A DNA stretch of 64,000 nucleotides. Source: Ridgeia piscesae. Its lineage: Eukaryota > Annelida > Polychaeta > Sabellida > Siboglinidae. The position numbers were made by a program, and so were the translations under genes. Below the pieces are notes generated by a model, which made no database searches, was not told where the DNA came from, and saw only the letters and a program-made list of their open reading frames with translations. The stretch lies in assembly GCA_025642075.2 (NCBI GenBank), contig JAODUO010000650.1:186783-250782 (forward strand), read 5' to 3'. This document shows, in pieces, positions 1-11,215 of this stretch. Each line of letters opens with the position of its first letter. Positions within the stretch are counted from its first letter, which is position 1.

Positions 1-100
1 AATCAATTGCCAATGCCTCCAAATCTCTCCGTATGCAATCTTCCCAGCACAGGCGAGGTCCGCCCCTTCTTCTTGCTACTCCATGCATCTGTTTTCTTCC

Positions 101-2269
101 CATTCTTCATTCGTCTGTTCTCCTTCCTCAGTTCTCCCACTCTTCATTCGTCTGTCCTCCTTCCTCAGTTCTCCCAATCTTCATTCGTCTGTTCTCCTTC
201 CTCAAGGTTCTCCTCAACTCTTCATTCGTCTGTTCTCCTTCCTCAGTTCTCCCACTCTTCATTCGTCTGTTCTCCTTCCTCAGTTCTCCCACTCTTCATT
301 CGTCTGTTCTCCTTCCTCAGTTCTCCCACTCTTCATTCGTCTGTTCTCCTTCCTCAGTTCTCCCAATCTTCATTCGTCTGTTCATCCTTCCTCAGTTCTC
401 CCACTCTTCATTCGTCTGTTCTCCTTCCTCAGTTCTCCCACTCTTCATTCGTCTGTTCTCCTTCCTCAGTTCTCTCACTCTTCATTCATCTGTTCTCCTT
501 CCTCAGTTCTCCCACTCTTCATTCGTCTGTTCTCCTTCCTCAGTTCTCCCACTCTTCATTCGTCTGTTCTCCTTCCTCAGGTCTCCCATTCTTCATTCGT
601 CTGTTCTCCTTCCTCAGTTCTCCCATCTTCATTCGTCTGTTCTCCTTCCTCAGTTCTCCCACTCTTCATTCGTCTGTTCTCCTTCCTCAGTTCTCCCACT
701 CTTCATTCGTCTGTTCTCCTTCCTCAGTTCTCCCAATCTTCATTCGTCTGTTCTCCTTCCTCAGTTCTCCACTCTTCATTCGTCTGTTCTCCTTCCTCAG
801 TTCTCCCAATCTTCATTCGTCTGTTCTCCTTCCTCAGTTCTCCCACTCTTCATTCGTCTGTTCTCCTTCCTCAGTTCTCCCAATCTTCATTCGTCTGTTC
901 TCCTTCCTCAGTTCTCCCAATCTTCATTCGTCTGTTCTCCTTCCTCAGTTCTCCCAATCTTCATTCGTCTGTTCTCCTTCCTCAGTTCTCCCACTCTTCA
1001 TTCGTCTGTTCTCCTTCCTCAGTTCTCCCACTCTTCGTTCGTCTGTTCTCCTTCCTCAGTTCTTCCACTCTTCATTCGTCTGTTCTCCTTCCTCAGTTCC
1101 CCCAAACTCTTCATTCGTCTGTTCTCCTTCCTCAGTCTCATCTTCATTCGTCTTTCTCCTTCCTCATTCTCTCTCTTCATTCTCTGTTCTCCTTCCTCAG
1201 TTCTCCCACTCTTCATTCGTCTGTTCTCCTTCCTCAGTTCTCCCACTCTTCGTTCGTCTGTTCTCCTTCCTCAGTTCTCCCACTCTTCATTCGTCTGTTC
1301 TCCTTCCTCAGTTCTTCCACTCTTCATTCGTCTGTTCTCCTTCCTCAGTTCTCCCAATCTTCATTCGTCTGTTCTCCTTCCTCACTTCTCTACTCTTCAT
1401 TCGTCTGTTCTCCTTCCTCAGTTCTCCCACTCTTCATTCGTCTGTTCTCCTTCCTCAGTTCTCTACTCTTCATTCGTCTGTTCTCCTTCCTCAGTTCTCT
1501 ACTCTTCATTCGTCTGTTCTCCTTCCTCAGTTCTCCCAATCTTCATTCGTCTGTTCTCCTTCCTCACTTCTCTACTCTTCATTCGTCTGTTCTCCTTCCT
1601 CAGTTCTCCCACTCTTCATTCGTCTGTTCTCCTTCCTCAGTTCTCCCACTCTTCGTTCATCTGTTCTCCTTCCTCAGTTCTCCCACTCTTCATTCGTCTG
1701 TTCTCCTTCCTCAGTTCTCCCACTCTTCATTCGTCTGTTCTTCTTCCTCAGGTCTCCCACTCTTCATTCATCTGTTCTCCTTCCTCAGTTCTCCCACTCT
1801 TCATTCATCTGTTCTCCTTCCTCAGTTCTCTCACTCTTCATTCATCTGTTCTCCTTCCTCAGTTCTCCCAATCTTCATTCAGCTGTTCTCCTTTCTCAGT
1901 TCTCCCAATCTTCATTCGTCTGTTCTCCTTCCTCAGTTCTCCCACTCTTCATTCGTCTGTTCTCCTTCCTCAGTTCTCCCACTCTTCATTCGTCTGTTCT
2001 CCTTCCTCAGTTCTCCCACTCTTCATTCGTCTGTTCTCCTTCCTCGGTTCTCCCACTCTTCATTCGTCTGTTCTCCTTCCTCAGTTCTCCCACTCTTCAT
2101 TCGTCTGTTCTCCTTCCTCAGTTCTCCCAATCTTCATTCAGCTGTTCTCCTTTCTCAGTTCTCCCAATCTTCATTCAGCTGTTCTCTTTCCTCAGTTCTC
2201 CCAATCTTCATTCATCTGTTCTCCTTCCTCAGTTCTCCCAATCTTCATTCGTCTGTTCTCGTTCCTCCA
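101..2269 (+). repeat. 37-bp satellite array, about 58 units
   Basis: Unit: CATTCGTCTGTTCTCC followed by TTCCTCAGTTCTCCCACTCTT, strongly pyrimidine-biased on the + strand. Units differ by a few substitutions (ACTCTT/AATCTT, GTCTG/ATCTG/AGCTG) and by occasional indels, with a more degenerate stretch at 1095-1200. The unit has no stop in any + frame and 37 is not a multiple of 3, so all three frames stay open for over 700 codons as an artefact. Each unit contains a pyrimidine tract ending in CAG, like a 3' splice site. Confidence 0.97.
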
Positions 2270-4904
2270 ACAATCTCCTGCCTGACCCATTTGTTGTCAT
2301 AAACCTGTGTCCTCGTCTGCAGTTCTTCTGTCAATGCTGTGGTCTCCAGGCCATACAGGTAGACTGGTGTCACACATGAGCAAAGTACACTGGGGCAATG
2401 ACCTTCAATTACACACTGCACCCTGTGTGGTGTTAGGGTGATTTGTAAACAACCCCTCTTGCTAACTGTCACTTGGGTAACAACACAACAAGTTATATTA
2501 CTTCCTTCCACTCACTGTCAGGTGCCCTGTCATCACCCTTTTACCCCACTCTGTGCCTGCTGACATCATGGGAGGTCTCACTTACCCCCTGTGCTAGCTG
2601 TGCATTCCTTACCTGTTATACCCCGCTTTCATGGCAACTGTTCTCTGTGGAGTTGTGATTTCATGTGAAAGTGGTCTGGGGTGATTGTTGTGGCCCTGCT
2701 GGTTTTGCATGTTTTTATAAAAGATGGATGTTTTTAGAATAACTGATGTGAATTTGATGGGATGCGTGACTGTGTTGCGTTTCTTTTTATGCCAGATATT
2801 TATTTATTCCATGGAAAACTGGTTGTGAAGGTATATTTCAGGATGTTCTTCTCTGGAGTAAATAAGTACATTTCGGTGCGTGGGATATGTCGCTTGTATG
2901 AACGTAAACACCAGTTATAATGTCTCTTCTCAATAACACATACAAAATGGTATGAAACAAGTGGCCAGGCATACAAATGGCCGCAGGAGAAACTGCACTA
3001 CTATATGACAGTTGGCCTGTGTAATCAGACATATGAAAATAATTAGTTATTAAATTGTCAGCTGTCCGTGAACATTTTTAGTTCATAAAAATAATGTTTG
3101 TGTCCAAAAAAGTTTACCATAGTCACTGCATAATGTGTATTTGGACACATAAAACTGATAAAAGTAATAGATACCTGAAAAAAACAGTAGAAAAAATTAA
3201 TATTTTTGTACATTTTTACATAAAGTTGCAAAAACACAGTTATTACAATACTGTGCTTTCGATAGATCGATAATCAGGTTCTCTAACCAAATTACTTACT
3301 AGCTACAATATTATTACTAATATACATTATATACCTTAGTAGAAACCAGTGATGTGGCTTTTTTCCAGGTTATTTATGACATTTGCTTCTGAAAAAAAAT
3401 TGAAAAATATTAATTACATGTGTATGTGAATCTAATGTAATGGTTCAGCACATTGTACTATTAAATTGGTGATTGATGACACAAATATTTTATTTTTGAA
3501 ATATATGGATGCACAAAAGTATGACTAATAGTTTACTTCAGTCTTGAATTCCGAGATATTGCAATGTGTGGAAATCTTGTTCCCGCACTGTTTCTCTTCC
3601 TTTGATTTCATTTTCTGTAGTAAGAGTTGGAAATCATTCAGTTAGAGGGAATGTTGACTGTGTGAAAGTTTGTTTGGTGTGGTATGTTAATGATGCATAA
3701 CCTGGACCATTTTCTTGCCAATTCCACAATCATTGGGCACACCTGTGAAATTACAGCAATTACATGAGCTATGTACGTTTCATTGTAGCAAAATTGGATT
3801 GCCTGCGTAGGTCATAAAAACATTACAAGTGTATTATATTTGAGGTATTTGTTCATTAGCCCACAGTGTTTCTTTAATGCAATTCTATTATTTATTAGTA
3901 TATATATTTTGCCTTTGTCTAGTGTAACATTTGACTGGATCAAACTAAACAATCTACACAGTCTGTAGCATGCTTAATGTGAGAATGTTGTGTTCTGTAT
4001 TTTAAGCAAGGCAGCATGATTGTTAAACCTGTGTGTAACAGTCTGGTCTTGACGTACCTCTTCATTTTCTCTCTTTGCCTTACTGATGAATGGCAGGTGA
4101 ATGGGGTGAGCAGCTAAACCTTGCGTGTCATGTCGTCACTTCACAAGTATGTATTTCTGCTGGCGGTTTTCCAGTTGCTACAAGATCTTATCGCGTTTCT
4201 AACTGGCACGTTCCGGGCACAAGTCTAAGATATAAACACTTCCGTATTTACCATATCAGCGAACTCAGTCATTAGGGATTACAAATGTTTTTATAGGTCT
4301 TGCTCCATCTGAATGATTTCTGTCAGACAGGTGTGAATGAGTTAATGGGTAGCTAATGTGAATGTAGGTGATTATACCAGGCATTCTAACATCGTGTAGG
4401 TAAAACACTGCCAACAAATTTCGATGGCAAACTGCCAAAATGTCCAGCATTGGAATGGTGGTTTTACAGTCAACTGTAACATAATAATACATTTTGTATG
4501 GCACCTGATTGCACTAAAATAAAATGCGCCAGATGTTTTAAATAGAACTGTGTGAAAGTGTATTATTTAGGTTAGCAGTTAAACACACTAAATAGAGCTG
4601 ATCAAAGTGCTAATTAAATCTGACCAATAACCTATTAGTGTTGGCCCCAATTAAATGGGACATCAAACCCCAGTTGAGAGAGCATAGGTCAGTTTGTTGG
4701 GCAGTCAGGAATCTAAGTGTATTAATAGTGTCCAATAACAAACAAGGTTCTGCCCAGTGTAGATTTCAGTGCATGCTCCAAATGTCCCAAATTCTTCCCT
4801 GTTTCCACAATAATTAGTCTTCCAGTCCCATTAGATTATAGTTATGTATACCTAGGGCTATATATAGACCCGTCACTCTCAGGTGTGGCATTACAGTGCC
4901 TTTA
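2270..4904. other. AT-rich unique sequence, no gene seen
   Basis: No credible exon, RNA gene or repeat family. Open frames here are under 95 codons with no recognisable protein. Confidence 0.6.
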
Positions 4905-5190
4905 TGGAGCATAGCTAGAGTATTGGACTCTCAATTAAGTGAACCTGGGTTAAAATCTTATGGTGCTGTTTCAAACCTTGAGTAAGTTTGTTCATTTGAC
5001 GTTGATCCAGTTCACTCAGCTGTATAAATGAGTACCTGGTTGTAGATAATGTTGGATATTTACATATGAATATTTTTCATGCATTAACTGCAGCATTGCT
5101 GAAAACTTCCCAGAGACGTCAAGCTGGTGCTTGATTGAACTGGCATGTCGGGGGGTAAACATTAATTGCTTTGTGCAGTCCTAAGGATTG
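4905..5190 (+). mobile_element. tRNA-derived SINE, type A
   Basis: The head has AGCATAGCTAGAGTATTGGA and a B-box-like CCTGGGTTAAAATC. The body contains CCAGTTCACTCAGCTGTATA, then ATGAGTACCTGGTTGTAGA and a 3' part with GCATTAACTGCAGCATTGCTG and ATTGAACTGGCATGTCGGGG. Shares this order with the copies at 22738, 26345 and 62262. Confidence 0.75.
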
Positions 5191-5394
5191 ATAACTATAA
5201 TATAATAATATTTAGAGCCTTTTATCAGGATTCAGTTAAACAGTGCAACACTGTTACAATTAAAAGTGCATTTGTGATCATCTGCAGGTTGCTCGTCCAA
5301 ACACTGAGGGGCTGTCATCTTCAATCTTGTCTCACTGTTGGCTGCCAACATAGCTATTGGCAACTGAGTTGGTGGTAGATGTTTTTTGCATCAC

Positions 5395-5575
5395 TTAAGG
5401 TAGTACCCGCCCCATCGTTTTTATGCTAGAGTCAGTGAGTTCCAGACAGATTACACAATTTACCCTGTGTATGTGAAAGGTTAATCCTGCGGCATAGGTA
5501 CAAGATCGACAGCATTCCGTGTCCCTTCCGAAAGACGCAAGTTAGTAAAGTTGCCCCAAGTTTCCAATTGCCAGC
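5395..5575 (-). mobile_element. SINE type B fragment
   Basis: The reverse complement reads GAAACTTGGGGCAAC, then CGTCTTTCGGAAGGGACAC, then CAGGGTAAATTGTGTAATCT and GGAACTCACTGACTCTA, following the body of the SINE at 10933 in order. The tRNA-like head is missing. A short piece of the same 3' end (GTACGAAGAGCAACTGC) is at about 5733-5750. Confidence 0.7.
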
Positions 5576-6584
5576 AGATGTGCGTGAACCGTGTCAGAAT
5601 TTGTACTCGTTGCCAAATGGGGGGAATTTATTCAGTAATCACTATCACATGATTTCATACATCATGAATGAGTTACATAGGCACGGTACAATGTCATTCT
5701 CAGGTCTTACCTTTCTACATAATTGACTAGCGAAGCAGTTGCTCTTCGTACTGATAATCAAATGTGTGTGTTTGCGTTGACAGGTTTCTGGCACAGCATT
5801 GGTTTGGTGTGTTGTGAAGCGCTCTGGGTAAACGGTCGGGTCGACCCAGTAAACGTTGCTTTAGATTGGTGTTGGTTGACTGGTGGCTGCTGTATGTGGC
5901 CTGTAATAACACAACTGTGTATTTATAGTCACTGTCTGGATGCCTCTCTTGTTAGTCTCAGCCATCACTGGCAAAAGTAAATAAGTAATGAGGAAAGATA
6001 TGCTTTGTGTGTAGTGCTGCCTGTAGTAGTATAATTATAGTGATAGTATGTAGTGCCAGGTGTGTGTATATTTATATCTTTAGTACACATATGTAGTAAG
6101 TCTATGTCAAAGCACTAATACAGTATGTATAATAGAATCATAGATGTACAAATTATTATTGAAAGTTACCTGTTTATTTATTCTCATACCCACCAACTGC
6201 TATGCAATGCCATATCTGCAGTATACCAACCTTGCGTAGCGACACAATAAACATGAACCTCCATAAACGTTGTAATTATTAATGTATTATTCTCTAGATC
6301 TTTTCTATTTAGGCAAATAAGTCATCTTTGTCAGTGTCATGGAGCAGGCCTCATGTATGCTGGCTTTATCATAGGGTGTAGAGAAAGACCACCACATAAA
6401 ACTGACATTTGTGAAATAAGAACTTAGAACACTTGTCATGTCTGTCAGCCTCGTTGAGTCAGTGTACTTGGTGTATGTTCATCTTCAGCTCTATAATGTA
6501 GTGCTGTGCCAAACAAACATGCAGCTATCTTTAATGAAAACATAGTACAGTAACAATAAATGGTCCCTGCATGGACATTTGTGG

Positions 6585-6690
6585 ATATTTGTGAACAAGT
6601 AGCCTTTGTGCAATAACTGCAGTGTGGCTGAATGCTTTACAGGGAAGATAAGATGGTGTTTGAATGAACTGCCACTGTGACTACCATAGA
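6585..6690 (+). mobile_element. SINE type A, 3' fragment
   Basis: Contains GGATATTTGTGAAC, then CTTTGTGCAATAACTGCAGT and GGCTGAATGC, matching the 3' third of the type A SINE. Confidence 0.6.
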
Positions 6691-6762
6691 GTAAAGTGTG
6701 CAGCGTTTTTTTAGAAATACTAAGGATATGATAACTTACCTTTAAATTTATTACACTGTGAG

Positions 6763-6764
<2 letters not shown>

Positions 6765-6815
<51 letters not shown>
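6765..6815. repeat. (AT)n microsatellite
   Basis: About 50 bases of uninterrupted AT dinucleotides. Confidence 0.97.
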
Positions 6816-6820
<5 letters not shown>

Positions 6821-7614
6821 AGTGAATGGTCCAAAGTTGTACCACTGTATTGGTTTATTTTCCTCGTGTTAATAGTGATGGCTGAACCGCAACGCTCCAA
6901 CATATAATGCCACATGTTTTGAGGAGATGTTACACTTTTATGTTCACACATGTCTCAGTAGGCTTGTAACTAAAAGAAACATACCACTGTTTGAATCTAA
7001 TCTCCTCAAATGTTCACCACTCAATCCTGATTAGATCTTCCTGGCTATTATATTTTGGGGGATTTAAAAAATGTCCAAGTTAATTACATGTATTGGGTTT
7101 TCCACACCCCTTTTTAAATACGTCTTTGTTACCCTAACACAGGTGACCCATTACGGCCAGGAAGTGTCCCACAGAGTACTCCACTTACTACTGCAGTATC
7201 TGTTACCAGGTGTATGAAGATATATAAACATAATTGGAGATTGTAGATTAGGGTCTCTCTCTCCAGGTACACACTAGCTGGCTCAGGTGACATGTATTTC
7301 AGGGTAATTAGCTACTGGAGGTCTAGGGGGGTTTGTCACCCCATCATGTTGTGAACCAGCAACTGACACAGGTAAAGGTGGTGACAAATGTACAGTTCTG
7401 TGTCCGCTGTGGTTCTGTTTACATGTTTTATAATTGAGTTTTACAGCGCACAAGGTTGTGAGTCAGCAACAGTCTACACGTTTAACCCTGCATGGGGGCG
7501 TTTACTGCTTCTGCCGGAGACACCAGGTTGAAAATGATCTGTAGCTGTTAGTTTCTCACCTGACACACACATATGGGGGGGGTTCAGCGGTATTTAGAAC
7601 TCCAGTTTCAGAAT

Positions 7615-7870
7615 GATATGGCCAGGGTTTGAACAATTGTGTAATTTTGAAGCATAGGTGATTTTGGTCACTCTGCCTTGCCTCAGTTCATTCATATGTA
7701 CAAATGAGTACTTGGTAATACAATGTTGTGGGTATGTAATACACATACATAGTGTTACATACATGTACATGATTATATAAATGAATAGTCTTTATGCAGT
7801 CTTTGTAGCAAAGCTGAATGGTTCCTAGTGATGAGTCACATTACTGGGTGAGATGAGATGTAAAGTCCTA
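7615..7870 (+). mobile_element. SINE type A, diverged copy
   Basis: B-box-like GGCCAGGGTTTGAACAA, then CAGTTCATTCATATGTACAA, ATGAGTACTTGG, CTTTATGCAGTC and AGCTGAATGG in the type A order, with TACATA-rich insertions. Confidence 0.55.
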
Positions 7871-8057
7871 AGGACAGAAAATAGTGATATAAAGGAACAA
7901 ATAAGTTTCTTAGATGCACCTAATTGTCATGTAACATTACAAGACAAGCACTAGAGCCAGACTCACATACAGTGGGTGTCTAGGATACCCTTCTGATAAT
8001 ATTTCATGGAATATATTTAACATCTATGTCTGAACAGCTTACACTGTTAAGATATGA

Positions 8058-8063
<6 letters not shown>

Positions 8064-8125
<62 letters not shown>
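8064..8125. repeat. (AT)n microsatellite
   Basis: About 62 bases of AT dinucleotides. Confidence 0.97.
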
Positions 8126-8129
<4 letters not shown>

Positions 8130-9301
8130 GCACAGACATTTGGGGCCTCAGCTGGTATCATCAAGTTGTCAATCCTATAACACATTTATGTATTCTACTT
8201 TACGACCTTTTCTGCAAAGTTACTGAGCTAGAAAAGTTTTAGCTGAAAGGCTATTATCTGTATTCACCTTTTTATTTTTGGCGTCTAGACATCCTATTTA
8301 GTGCAATAAAGGAGCAGGCAGACAGTTGTACTTACAAGAAAAGAAACTGCTATGGGTGTAAAGAGGTTTATTTGCCATACATACCTTTTACAGAGGAAAA
8401 CACACATATCAGAAATGCATTAATCTGTTAAAGTTTCATGCTGGCGAAATGATAAATAACCTAAGCATGTTCCATCTACATTAATACGTTGCCAGAGTTC
8501 TTGGCCTTCAATGAATTATGTATTATTCAGGTGAAATTGAGAGCTGCTTCTAAGTATGCATGCTCCACTTTGGTGAATTTAGTTTTGCACAACTGCCTTG
8601 AATGTATGGCTGACTAAACTGATATTATACTTACAAAGAATACATTATTCATCCAGATGTAATTCACATGCAGCACAAATGACAATGATCTCATATAATT
8701 TGTTCTGCTTTATGGAATATATTGTTTGTGAGTGTAGGGTGTAATCATTAGACAGCAATTAAGAACTAAATTTACTTTGGAGCAACTGCTGAAACATACA
8801 ACAGACATTCCAACCTGTCTAAAGTCCTTTTTCAACCACAGATGTCATGTGACACAGCTCAGTGTAGGAACAAGATTTCCTGTATACTGGTCAAAATGTC
8901 ACATTAAATTGTTTTCATCAAAGTCAGTTAAACGTTGTTAAACATATTCATCCAGCATCCATCATCTTGCCATGATATCTTTGAAATATGCCCCCCCCAA
9001 GTTTTGGTACTTCATTATGTTTCCTGTGAATTTGGTCCTAAGACAGTGGTCAGTCACTGTGTCCACTGTTGCAACTTGATAAGAATGTATTAGCCCAGTG
9101 TCTAGACTCATTACTCAATGTCCACCACCTTGTCCATTACTAGGCCATTAACTGTGTCATTAGTTTGGGCAATTTCCTGGACCATCTGAGGTCAGGCTAC
9201 TTAAGCATGTGCACACATGCATAAGTGTATACAAGTGCACACACACACATACATACATGAGCATGTACACACACGCACACACACACGCACGCACGCACGC
9301 A

Positions 9302-9339
<38 letters not shown>

Positions 9340-10932
9340 TGACATTGACCCACCTTAAATTCTGTATATTTATAATAACATAATAATTATAGTTAATTAA
9401 ATGCACCTAACTCTGTAAGTGTACCTGTGACCTTTCCATATTTTCAACAGTGATTTCACTTAAAAAGAAAATGCTCGGTTTTTCTTCACGGCTGAAGCAC
9501 CCATTGATGCAGGTAGCAGCTGGTTACCATCTCTTTGAAGACTGGCTCATTGTTTCTGCCTGGTCTGTTGTCTGGGCTATTTTGGAAAGCCTACAATTAG
9601 CACACTTCATGCATGAATGAACTACAAAGACACATTGCACATAGTCAGAGAAATGCCGCACTGGAGCACTTTGTGTATAATCTGTAAACTAATTATTAAT
9701 ATATAACTGTTCAGAACATTCAGTAATCTAATACTGCTGTAAGTGCTGTGGCAGGCTGCAGATTAGCTTTGTGTGTCCTTATTGAGGAAGTTGTGCTGTT
9801 GTGAGTTGGTATTAATAAAAAAACCAGTTCACTTTGATTGTCCTGGTACACACCCACGGTAGCGTTTTCATCAAAGTGTGCAATTCTGTTTTTGAGAAAT
9901 CATAGAAAATACTGCCGAATATTTAACCTGTTGCCTAGCAACACCTTTGAAGTAGTCAGAAACAATTCTGATCTAGGCCCAACCGTTCCAGCTTTTGTCT
10001 TCACGGAAGTGCTCCAGCTAGGTAGATGCAAGAACAGAAAGATATAAAAGAACATTCCTACACTATGCCATTTCCCTATACAATGAGCTGATAATCTTGC
10101 ATTTTGAACGCTACTTTTTCCCATCACTTTTCCTGTCACATCACCTACACCCATCTTTTTTGGTCCATAGATAGATAGATCTTGAGAGAATTCTTCCCTA
10201 GAAGTAATAGAGATTATGTTGTGTTATCATTATGTGTTTTGTGTCACATACAGCCAGCTGGCAGGTGGGGATATAATGCTATAGTCTGCAAAAATAGACT
10301 CTGTTTTCCAATTCATAAGCATTTGTTTCAGGCTGCAATGTGTCCTCGATTGTGCCATCTGGAAGTCACTGTCACTTTATTAGTATACATGAATCAGGAA
10401 GTTTTGTTTATGTCATTTTCTCTCTCCTTCTCTACAAATCTCAGCATCTGCCTCATGCCACACTGAATGAGAACACAAACAGTGGTGCCATCTGGTGTGT
10501 CATGCACCAACTAGAGACAGAGGCAGTAGGCTGGGTGACACATCACCCCTCCCGTGACAGCTTGTTTGTTGACCTGTCTACAAGTTTTGTATATTGTCGT
10601 CTCATCCCGTTTCTATTCACCCCATTTCACGACGACACCCACAGGCAGCGTGGGAACTGTGACATCAGGGGACAGCATTTATTGTTGTGTATTTGCACAA
10701 TGCACCTGTAGCAGATAAAGCAGAAGGCTACATAACCATGTGCGTGGTTAAGGAATAATGCAAAAAAGCAATGTTTTCCCCCAGTATTCCAATACGTTGT
10801 GATGTCTCTTTATGGCTGTGTCTCTATTATGACAAATCCTGTGTGTAGAACGAAGATGGCAGGACAGACACAACAGTCATCACACCCAGTTAGTCAGGTG
10901 ATAAGGTCCTTCACCTGCCTGGTGTGTGTCAG
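8126..10932. other. Intergenic sequence around a CA tract, no gene seen
   Basis: Apart from the CA microsatellite at 9238-9336 I see only short frames, none with family resemblance. The stretch 10182-10711 has longer frames, but without splice structure or recognisable motifs. Confidence 0.5.
9238..9336. repeat. (CA)n microsatellite with CATA and CACG interruptions
   Basis: A composite tract of ACAC, ACAT and GCAC tetranucleotides ending in pure CA. It generates spurious Cys/Val-rich frames. Confidence 0.95.
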
Positions 10933-11215
10933 GTCGGGGAGCGGTGGTCACGCGGTAGAGTGCCGGACTGTCAATCGAGGGGACGGTGGTTCAATCCCAC
11001 CTACCGCCGTTTCGAAACTTAGGCAATTTCTTCACCCCACATTTGCCTGTGTCTTTCGGAAGAGACACTAAAAGCCGGTGGTCCCTTCTGTCTGGTGTCT
11101 ATGCCAGGGGAAGTAAAAGATCCCACACAGGGGGTAAATGTGTAACCTGTAGTGGACTCACAAATTCTACAGAAGAACAACTCCTGCGTTAGCCCAAGTT
11201 TGGGCTGTTTGGAGG
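10933..11215 (+). mobile_element. tRNA-derived SINE, type B (near full length)
   Basis: The head AGCGGTGGTCACGCGGTAGA resembles a tRNA A-box region, and GGTTCAATCCCACC resembles a B box. The tRNA-unrelated body contains TCTTTCGGAAGAGACAC, then GGTAAATGTGTAACCTGT, and ends near AACTCCTGCGTTAGCCC. The internal RNA polymerase III promoter is inferred. Partial relatives lie at 5395-5575 (minus) and 15262-15350. Confidence 0.8.

Noticed and set aside
7..2379. Three overlapping + strand frames of 740-790 codons, Ser/Phe/Leu-rich
   Set aside because: They are the three readings of a stop-free 37-bp satellite. All frames are equally open, indels switch between them, and no flanking splice or domain evidence exists.
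10933..11005. Possible tRNA gene
   Set aside because: A-box and B-box-like sequence is present, but no proper cloverleaf or 3' acceptor pairing is evident, and a SINE body follows directly.
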